A DNA stretch of 64,000 nucleotides from CAZQXD01 sp964597315 (GTDB taxonomy: Bacteria > Pseudomonadota > Gammaproteobacteria > Competibacterales > Competibacteraceae), in contig CAZQXD010000012.1 in assembly GCA_964597315.1 (NCBI GenBank), positions 1-64,000 of the forward strand. The letters are read 5' to 3'. The translations under genes and the position numbers were made by a program. Shown here in pieces: positions 47,203 to 55,020 of the stretch; the stretch's first letter is position 1, and each line of letters opens with the position of its first letter. The notes beneath the pieces are model-generated. The model worked only from the letters and a program-made list of their open reading frames with translations, did no database searches and was not told where the DNA came from.

Positions 47203-48444
47203 ATGGTTCAGGGTCCGGTCGCCCGACTGGATCGGGAGGTTGAGGTGGAGTTGTCCTTGCATGCCCAGGTTTTGGGAGGCGCTTTTGCCATTGCCCTGGT
47301 GTTCGGGGCGGCGGTGTGGCGCACCCATTTTTGTACTTTGGGGGCGGTGTCGGACTGGATCAACATCGGTGATACCCGCCGTCTGCGGGCCTGGTTTCTG
47401 GCCGTGGCCGTGGCCATGCTGGGACTGGTGGTATTGGAGTTTCTGGGGCTGACGGAACTGGATCAGACCCGGCCCCCTTACCGAACCCCCCGGTTTGCCT
47501 GGGCGCGTTATCTGTTGGGGGGGGTATTATTCGGGGTGGGGATGACGTTGGCCAGCGGCTGCACCAGCAAAACCCTGGCGCGACTGGGTGGCGGCAATCT
47601 CAAATCCCTGGTGGTCCTAGCCATGGTGGCCCTGGGCGCCTGGCTGATGATCCGCACCGATTTATACGCTCTTGCCTTCGATTCCTGGCTCGCCCCCCTG
47701 ACTCTTGACCTTTCTCATTTCGGACTGCCCCGGCAGGATCTGGGAACCCTGCTGGCGACGCCTCTGGGGCTGGCTATACCGGCCATCCGGGCAGTGGCCG
47801 GGGTAATCGTGGCCGGATTGATACTCTATATGGTGTTGCGTTCCCGAGCATTTCGGGCCAGTGGCGAACTGGTGTTGGGGGGCGTCCTGGTGGGCCTGTG
47901 CGTGGTCGCTGGGTGGTGGCTCACGGGGGGGAGCTTGGGGCGGGAGTGGATCGCCGAGAGCCAGTGGTTGGATGCTATCCCTCAAGGGGTCGCCGTGCAG
48001 TCCTTGACCTTCGTGAATGCCATGAGCGACGCCCTGGTCTTGGTGGGCGGCGGTGGTTATTTGCTGCTGACGTTCGGCGTGGTGACGATCACGGGGGTGG
48101 CTTTGGGGGCGTTTATTTACGCCTTGGCGAGTCGCGGCCTGCGCTTGGAATGGTTTACCTCCTGGGCGGACCTGCTGCGCCATCTGACCGGAGGGTTTCT
48201 CATGGGCGTGGGCGGAGTATTGGCCATGGGCTGCACCATCGGGCAAGGCATTAGCGGTGCATCCACCTTGGCCCTGGGGTCGTTTCTGGCGCTTGGCGGC
48301 ATTATTCTGGGCAGCGTAGCCACCATGAAAGTGGAGTATTATAAGCTGCTTTACGAGGATGCCAGTCTGCTGGACATTCTGCTCAGCGTCGGCGCCGATC
48401 TGCGACTGCTGCCCCGATCCCTGCGCCGATTGGATGCCCCGTAA
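47203..48444 (+). CDS. YeeE/YedE-family sulfur-compound membrane transporter
   Basis: 413 residues with about nine to ten membrane helices. The two family signatures, each with a central Cys, are present: FGVGMTLASGCTSKTLARLG and MGVGGVLAMGCTIGQGISG. YeeE of this family takes up thiosulfate through conserved cysteines, so thiosulfate or a related sulfur compound is the likely substrate. It begins 30 bp after cpoB and may read on from tol-pal; it is not a usual member of that operon. Confidence 0.88.
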   Translation: MVQGPVARLDREVEVELSLHAQVLGGAFAIALVFGAAVWRTHFCTLGAVSDWINIGDTRRLRAWFLAVAVAMLGLVVLEFLGLTELDQTRPPYRTPRFAWARYLLGGVLFGVGMTLASGCTSKTLARLGGGNLKSLVVLAMVALGAWLMIRTDLYALAFDSWLAPLTLDLSHFGLPRQDLGTLLATPLGLAIPAIRAVAGVIVAGLILYMVLRSRAFRASGELVLGGVLVGLCVVAGWWLTGGSLGREWIAESQWLDAIPQGVAVQSLTFVNAMSDALVLVGGGGYLLLTFGVVTITGVALGAFIYALASRGLRLEWFTSWADLLRHLTGGFLMGVGGVLAMGCTIGQGISGASTLALGSFLALGGIILGSVATMKVEYYKLLYEDASLLDILLSVGADLRLLPRSLRRLDAP

Positions 48445-48493
48445 CGACCGGGATTGCCATTTTCGGGTATTCCGGTATCATACGCGCCTTTCC

Positions 48494-48569
48494 GGGGGTA
48501 TAGCTCAGTTGGTAGAGCATCGGACTTTTAATCCGCTGGTCCCAGGTTCGAGTCCTGGTGCCCCCACCA
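48494..48569 (+). tRNA. tRNA-Lys (anticodon UUU)
   Basis: 76 nt including an encoded CCA. The acceptor stem pairs GGGGGTA with TGCCCCC; D arm AGCTCAGTTGGTAGAGC, anticodon loop CTTTTAA, T arm CCAGGTTCGAGTCCTGG. The first anticodon-stem pair is a T-C mismatch, the rest pair well. In E. coli a lysine tRNA cluster also follows cpoB, so the position is conserved. Confidence 0.97.
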
Positions 48570-48583
48570 TAAAACAATGGCTT

Positions 48584-48616
48584 AGCCGATTCTAAAAGAG
48601 TCGGCTGGCTAATTTT
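48584..48616 (+). terminator. Terminator of the tRNA-Lys transcript
   Basis: AGCCGATTCT (48584-48593), loop AAA, AGAGTCGGCT (48597-48606): a 10-bp stem with one G-T pair, followed by TTTT at 48613-48616. Confidence 0.7.
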
Positions 48617-49830
48617 CCAGATCTTTCGGCGGTGCGGCGTCGCGACTCGCTACACTTTGCGAGACTGGCGTGGCGCGGCACAAGGTTTGCGACTCAATCC
48701 AAGTGTCTCCGGGGCTTTCCCCTGACTGTTCTCCACCGTTTAAACGCCCAAAAAGACCCTCTTTGCTACCCACTCCAATGATGGGGATCGACAGCAGAGG
48801 CGCGGCTTAACGCTAACGCCAGTAACTGGCCATAGCAGCGAGTACTCAGGCACAGTCGATCAAAATCGGTGATTTCCAAGCCTTGATCACGACCCATGAC
48901 CTGGTCTGACTAGGTAAAAATCCCCCACCACCTTCAACGGCCCAATCTGGAGAGATAGCACTCGCTCGCGCTGGAGTCCTTGCCCCTGGCATGGGATCTC
49001 GCCGCTATGTCGAGAACTTTTGCGGCCTTTCCATCAGAATAGGTTCCAAGCTGTAACAGGCGTTCGTTGAACCCGATTGCTGGCGCCCAGCCCTGTCCAT
49101 ATCCCGGGGGAACTCACGAAATCTTGCGCCACTGTAACATTATTGAGCCAGTATCGTTTAGCCATTCGTCAATGGATATCTCAATGACGGCGAGGATTGC
49201 TGGTGCTCAGCCCTGTCCATATCCCGAGGGAACTCACCAAATTTTGCGCCACTGTAACATTATTGAGTCAATAGCGTTTGGCCATTCGTCAGTGGATATC
49301 TCAATGACGGCGAGAATGCTTGCCAGGATTCTCTAGGGGCAAGAAGGGTTCTATTAAGTGATTGGTTTATCTTGGGAACAAGAGGTATGTAAATTTTATT
49401 AGTCCCATATTCATGGTTTATTTCTCTATTTTATGGGGCCATGGATGCAACGGGCACGGACATTTGAGTCGAATTTGATTGTCAGAATTTTTTACACACC
49501 AGAGTATTCGATAAAAGTTCAAAAAATTAAATTTGTATAATCAATTTCAATTAGTTATGTGGTTATTTATTTAAAGCGTGGCAAGCCTTCGCAGTTGGAC
49601 GCATGAAAAAAATTTTTACAACTGCCTCGTCATTGTGCATCCGCAAAATCGTAATGTTTCATAATTGTTACATTTCTCGAAACCATTTCTTCAGCGGGAA
49701 TTTTTCATTGATTTTCAGTTGGAAAACGGAGCTTTCGAAAGCTATTAGGTCAACTGAAAGATACCGGTGCTAGGAAAGATAAAAAGACAGTCAAACAATA
49801 AATGTTTACTTAACAAATGATTGTGTGATG
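48617..49830. other. Gene-poor stretch, GC-rich then AT-rich
   Basis: No convincing gene. The first part (to about 49070) has normal composition and may hold decayed coding sequence: on the minus strand a 43-codon open stretch at 48897-48766 and another blocked stretch before it look protein-like but match nothing I recognise. A 2 x 120 bp tandem repeat follows at 49075-49314. From about 49330 the sequence becomes strongly AT-rich up to the sigma-54 promoter at 49831, a possible site for an activator and IHF. Confidence 0.5.
49075..49314. repeat. Two tandem 120-bp repeats
   Basis: Copies 49075-49194 and 49195-49314 agree at roughly nine of ten positions, with no length change. Both begin GATTGCTGG and end ATGACGGCGAG. 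The plus strand stays open in one frame through both (the period is 40 codons), but there is no ribosome site, codon use is unlike the neighbours, and no homology is recognised, so I do not call a gene. Confidence 0.85.
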
Positions 49831-49846
49831 TGGCAGGAGTTTTGCT
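49831..49846 (+). promoter_or_regulatory. Sigma-54 (RpoN) promoter of the PEP-CTERM-like gene
   Basis: TGGCAGGAGTTTTGCT matches the -24/-12 consensus TGGCACRNNNNTTGCW at all but one position, with GG (49832-49833) and GC (49844-49845) exactly ten bases apart. Transcription should start near 49857, leaving a leader of about 45 nt before ATG 49902. The AT-rich 500 bp upstream could hold enhancer and bend sites. Confidence 0.75.
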
Positions 49847-49901
49847 GTTGTCGTGGGTTGAACACTAAAAATAAACTTTGTGAGAAAGGGGGAACTGAAC
49901 G

Positions 49902-50591
49902 ATGTCCAAACACGCCAACAGCAAAAGCTGTGTCCTAACGAGTGCCGTGGTATTGACGGGCATGATGATCGTTGGAACGGCGTCGGCCGCCACAAAATTG
50001 AGCCTTACCTTGCCGGATTTGTTTGTCTCCGGTATCAGCGCTAATTATGATGCACTCAACGATCTATTTACCGCCAATGGTATTCCAGCAGCCATTGACT
50101 TGACCCCTGGCGGTGGCCCGGAATTGTTTTTCTCGGCGGGCAGCTTCAATCTGACAGCCATCTTGGACGCTTCCGGTACGCCCACTGGTGGTTCCTTCAC
50201 CGTGGCCGGAACGGTCAATGAAACCGCCACGGGTAACACTGTCGCCAACGGGACCGTCCTGGAAGGCACTTTGGTGGATTTTTTCAATAATGGCAGCGAC
50301 GGTTTGGAGTTTTTACTTGCCGTCGCCGATACTGACGCTACCCCGAACTTCCTTTCCCCCAATTATGGCGGCATCGGCTCCACCTTCGGGATCGTGTTCT
50401 CCAACATCAGCGGCGCCAGTCCCAATCCCGGAACCGGCAATCCCTTCGATCTAGGACAGAATTTTTCCATCGCTTCAGCCCAGGCTAATGTGGGGGCGGT
50501 GGTGCCCACCCCAGGTAGCCTGGCGCTGCTGCTGTTGGGCGTCGTCGGCCTTGGGGCGCGACGGTTCCAATCCCGGCGGCTCCGGGCTTAA
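49902..50591 (+). CDS. PEP-CTERM-like sorting-signal exported protein
   Basis: 229 residues. Signal peptide (VLTGMMIVGTASA, cut near residue 30), a beta-rich low-charge middle, and a C-terminal tripartite signal: VPTPG, a hydrophobic helix (SLALLLLGVVGLG) and a basic tail (ARRFQSRRLRA). That is the PEP-CTERM layout with Thr for Glu; exosortase would cut near the motif and release the protein to the surface or matrix. No exosortase is in the window. ATG 49902 has GGGGGA upstream. A sigma-54 promoter lies 56 bp before it. The middle domain resembles the N-terminal domain of the next, giant protein. Confidence 0.75.
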   Translation: MSKHANSKSCVLTSAVVLTGMMIVGTASAATKLSLTLPDLFVSGISANYDALNDLFTANGIPAAIDLTPGGGPELFFSAGSFNLTAILDASGTPTGGSFTVAGTVNETATGNTVANGTVLEGTLVDFFNNGSDGLEFLLAVADTDATPNFLSPNYGGIGSTFGIVFSNISGASPNPGTGNPFDLGQNFSIASAQANVGAVVPTPGSLALLLLGVVGLGARRFQSRRLRA

Positions 50592-50685
50592 TCGCCGTTT
50601 GATCGGACACAGCCTAGGCGGCGGGGCCCACGGGGCGCCGTCGCCAGGCTGATTTCACCCCGCAATTCCCCTGGAGACTCATCCT

Positions 50686-52048
50686 ATGACCTGGCTGAAA
50701 TATTGCCTGGCTGTCACCCTGGTGGCGGTTCTAGGCCACACTCAGTGGTCGGAGGCAGCCCTGCTCGGCGTCAATCCGCAGCCGCCTCAAATCGACTTCA
50801 ATAACACCGACAATATCGCAACCACCTATAATTCCTTAAGCGGCGCCTTTTCGGTAACAGCCACTCCTCTATTGCTGACCTTGCCCTCGGGAACGGCCAA
50901 TATCCTGCCGGGGTCCCAGGGCTGGCTCACCACCCTCAACATTGTGGTCGACAATAGCGGCAATTTCGTCTCCGGCGTGGCCGGTGACGATCTCGTGGTT
51001 CGAGGCAGTGTGACTGTCAACGGAACCAATTATTCGGGCACGCTGTTGACGGCGGAGATTACCGACTTTGGCTTCCAGGAAACCGGCGCCACCGACGCCT
51101 ATGACTTCCGCGGAATGCCTACCGGCGGCCTATTGGGATTTCTGTTCCAGAATCAAGGACTCGGTATCAAGCTATCGAGCGAGAATTCCACGTTTTCCGG
51201 CAGCTTCGCCAACAGCTTTAAGGGTCGGGCCAAGGGTCAGATCGGAGTGGTGGAGCCGGATTGCACCGGCAGTATTGGAGACTTCGTTTGGCACGATCTC
51301 GATCGTGACGGCGTTCAGGACCCAGGCGAGCCAGGCATCAATGGGGCCACCGTTGAACTGCGCGACAGCGCCGGAAATCTGGTCCAGACCACCACCACTG
51401 GTCCCAACGGTTTTTATGAGTTCACTGGCCTGTGTGCCGGGAACTACCGAGTGGACGTGCTGGAAGCTACCCTTCCTTCCAGCCTGCAAACCCCAACCAC
51501 TCCAGATATAGGAAACGACACTCAGGATAGCGATGGCCCTGTCAATGGCGGCTTCGTACCCGTCAGCCTGCCGAACGACAATGCCAACGATCCTACCATC
51601 GACTTTGGCTATACCTCCCCCTGCACCGGAGTGATCGGCGACTATGTGTGGCACGACCAGGATCGTGACGGCATCCAGGACGCTGGGGAACCAGGGCTGC
51701 AAGGGGTGACGGTGACCCTGCGCGACAGCGGCGGTAACGTGGTGGCCACCACCATTACCGGCGCCAATGGCTTCTACCAGTTCACGGGGCTGTGCGCCGA
51801 CACCTACACGGTGGATGTGGATGAGTCTACCCTGCCGGCCAATGTCAACACCCCCACCACGCCCAATGTGGGTGGCGACGACACCATCGACAGCGACGGT
51901 CCGCTGAACGGCGGTTCTGTGAGCGTGACCTTGCCCAACGACGACGCCCAGGATCTCACCATCGACTTTGGCTATACCTCCCTCTGCACCGGGGTGATCG
52001 GCGACTATGTGTGGCACGACCAGGATCGTGACGGCATCCAGGACGCTG
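50686..52048 (+). CDS. Giant secreted SdrD-B-repeat protein, 5' part up to the assembly gap
   Basis: 454 codons before the run of N. A signal peptide (about 1-25, LAVTLVAVLGHTQWSEA) is followed by a beta-rich domain (about 26-190) like that of the upstream PEP-CTERM-like protein, then SdrD-B-like repeats starting at Cys codons 51262, 51622 and 51985. Each repeat reads CTGxIGDxVWHDxDRDGxQD, GVTVTLRD, GFYxFTGLCA, then DSDGP and TIDFGY. The third repeat is broken by the gap. The reading frame is the same as that of the 3' part if the 55 bases repeated on both sides of the gap are merged. It lies 95 bp after the PEP-CTERM-like gene and has no promoter of its own that I can see. Confidence 0.88.
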
Positions 52049-55020
52049 NNNNNNNNNNNNNNNNNNNNNNNNNNNNNNNNNNNNNNNNNNNNNNNNNNNN
52101 NNNNNNNNNNNNNNNNNNNNNNNNNNNNNNNNNNNNNNNNNNNNNNNNGTGATCGGCGACTATGTGTGGCACGACCAGGATCGTGACGGCATCCAGGACG
52201 CTGGGGAACCAGGGCTGCAAGGGGTGACGGTGACCCTGCGCGACAGCGGCGGTAACGTGGTGGCCACCACCATTACCGGCGCCAATGGCTTCTACCAGTT
52301 CACGGGGCTGTGCGCCGACACCTACACGGTGGATGTGGATGAGTCTACCCTGCCGGCCAATGTCAACACCCCCACCACGCCCAATGTGGGTGGCGACGAC
52401 ACCATCGATAGCGACGGTCCGCTGAACGGCGGTTCTGTGAGCGTGACCTTGCCCATCGACGACGCCCAGGATCTCACCATCGACTTTGGCTATATCACGC
52501 CCTGCACGGGGGTGATCGGCGACTTTGTGTGGCACGATCTCAATCGCAATGGCATTCAAGACCCAGGCGAACCCGGTATCGGCGGAGCGCGGGTTGAGTT
52601 GCGAGATCCGGCTACCAATGTCTTGATCGCCCAAACCACCACTGGCGCCAATGGCTTCTACCAGTTTACCGGATTGTGCGCCGGTCAATACAAAGTGGAT
52701 GTAGTGGAGGGCACCTTGCCTCCCGAACTGCGTACCCCCACCGACCCCAATCAGGGTCTGGATGACGCCAAGGACAGCGACGGCCCTGTAAATGGCGACC
52801 CGGTGATGGTCACCTTGCCCAACGATGACACCGAAGACCGGACCATTGACTTCGGCTATATCGCTCCCTGCACCGGGGTGATCGGCGACTTCGTTTGGCA
52901 TGACCTGGACCGCGACGGCATTCAGGACTTCAACGAGCCGGGCTTGCAGGGAGTGCGCGTGATCCTGCGCGACGGCGCCGGAAATGAGATCGCCACCACC
53001 ACCACCGGCCTGGATGGCTTCTACGAGTTCACCGGCTTGTGCGCCGGAGACTATACGGTGGATGTGGACGAGACCACCCTGCCGCCGGACCTGCAAGTTC
53101 CCACCCTGCCTAATCAGGGCGGTGACGACACCATGGACAGCGACGGCCCGGCTAACGGTGGCCAGGTGAACGTGACCCTACCCGCCGACAACACCGAGGA
53201 TCGGACCATCGACTTCGGCTATGTCTCGGAATGCACCGGGGTGATCGGCGACTTCGTTTGGCACGATCTCAACCGTAACGGCATCCAAGATCCAGGCGAG
53301 CCAGGCATTGCCGGCGCACGGGTGGAATTGCGCGATCCAGCCACCAATGTGCTGATTGCGGAAACCACCACCGATGGCGTTGGCTTCTACGAGTTCACTG
53401 GGCTGTGCGCCGGTGACTATAAAGTGGACGTGGTGGAAGGCACCCTGCCGGCCAGTGTGAACACCCCCACTACGCCCGATGTGGGTGGGGACGATACGGT
53501 GGACAGCGACGGTCCCTTGAGTGGCGATCCGGTGATGGTCACCCTGCCCAATGACTTCACGGAAGACCTCACCATCGACTTCGGTTATATCTCGGAGTGT
53601 ACTGGTGAGATTGGCGACTTCGTTTGGAACGATCTCAACCGTAACGGCATTCAGGATGCCGGTGAGCCGGGCATTGCTGGAGTAGAAGTGATCCTGCGGG
53701 ACGCCACCGGCGCCACGCTGGCCACGGACACCACCGATGCCAATGGCTTCTACCAGTTCACTGGGCTGTGTGCCGGTGACTACACGGTGGACGTGGACGA
53801 GACTACCCTCCCTGCGGGTCTGGACCCGACCCTGCCCAATCAGGGCGGCGATGACACGGTGGACAGCGACGGTCCCGTGAACGGCGATCCGGTGCCGGTC
53901 ACCCTGCCCAACGATAACGCCAAGGACGACACCATCGACTTTGGCTATATCGCGGAGTGTACCGGTGAGATTGGCGACTTTGTGTGGAACGATCTCAACC
54001 GAAACGGCATTCAGGACGCCGGAGAGCTGGGCATTGCCGGGGTAGTGGTGACTCTGCGGGACGCCACCGGCGCCACGCTGGCCACGGACACCACCGATGC
54101 CAATGGCTTCTACCAGTTCACTGGGCTGTGTGCCGGTGACTACACGGTGGACGTGGACGAGACTACCCTCCCTGCGGGTCTGGACCCGACCCTGCCCAAT
54201 CAGGGCGGCGATGACACGGTGGACAGCGACGGTCCCGTGAACGGCGATCCGGTGCCGGTCACCCTGCCCAACGATAACGCCAAGGACGACACCATCGACT
54301 TTGGCTATATCGCGCCCTGCACCGGTGAGATTGGCGACTTTGTGTGGAACGATCTCAACCGTAACGGCATCCAGGACGCCGGAGAGCCGGGTATCGCCGG
54401 GGTAGTGGTGATTCTGCGGGACGCCACCGGCGCCACGCTGGCCATGGACACCACCGATGCCAACGGCTTCTACCAGTTCACTGGGCTGTGTGCCGGTGAC
54501 TACACGGTGGATGTGGACGAGAATACCGTGCCTGCGGGTCTGAACCCGACCCTGCCCAATCAGGGCGGCGATACGGTGGACAGCGACGGTCCGTTGAACG
54601 GCGATCCGGTGCCGGTCACCCTGCCCAACGATAATGCCAAGGACGACACCATCGACTTTGGCTATATCGCGCCCTGCACCGGGTTGATCGGTGACTTTGT
54701 GTGGAACGATCTCAACCGTAACGGCATCCAGGACGCCGGAGAGCCGGGCATCCCCGGAGTGGAAGTGATCCTGCGAGACGCCACCGGCGCCACGCTTGCC
54801 ACAGATATCACCGACGGTAGCGGTTTCTACCAGTTCACCGGGCTGTGCGCCGGTGCTTATACCGTCGATGTGAATCCGGCCACCGTGCCGGCCGGTATGA
54901 CGCCGACCCTGCCCAATCAGGGTGGCGACGACACGGTGGACAGTGACGGCGCGCCGGTTTCGGTGACCCTACCGACGGATAATTCCGAAGACCGTAGTAT
55001 CGACTTCGGATATTTCCAGC
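51262..55020 (+). repeat. About ten tandem SdrD-B-like coding repeats (357-366 bp each)
   Basis: Unit starts (the Cys codon): 51262, 51622, 51985, then after the gap 52503, 52869, 53232, 53598, 53958, 54318, 54675. Periods are 360, 363, 366, 363, 366, 360, 360 and 357 bp. Units at 53598, 53958 and 54318 share long identical DNA, and the unit at 51622 nearly equals the one around the gap, showing recent duplication. Each unit has Cys at its start and Cys in GLCAG. Confidence 0.9.
52049..52148. other. Assembly gap (100 N) flanked by an identical 55-bp sequence
   Basis: Exactly 100 N, the usual placeholder. The last 55 bases before it (51994-52048) are identical to the first 55 after it (52149-52203). 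Merging the two would give one repeat of 363 bp, a normal unit length, and restore a single reading frame. The true number of repeats cannot be told. Confidence 0.95.

Noticed and set aside
48766..48897. 43-codon minus-strand stretch in the gene-poor region as a small gene
   Set aside because: It looks protein-like but has no family match that I recognise and no ribosome site, and the flanking frame is blocked; at most a decayed fragment.
49067..49336. 89-codon open frame over the 120-bp tandem repeat as a gene
   Set aside because: No ribosome site or homology; it stays open only because the period is a multiple of three. Kept as a repeat, not a CDS.
49569..49590. TGGCAAGCCTTCGC as a second sigma-54 promoter
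   Set aside because: Only nine bases separate GG and GC, one short of the required ten; the element at 49831 fits exactly.
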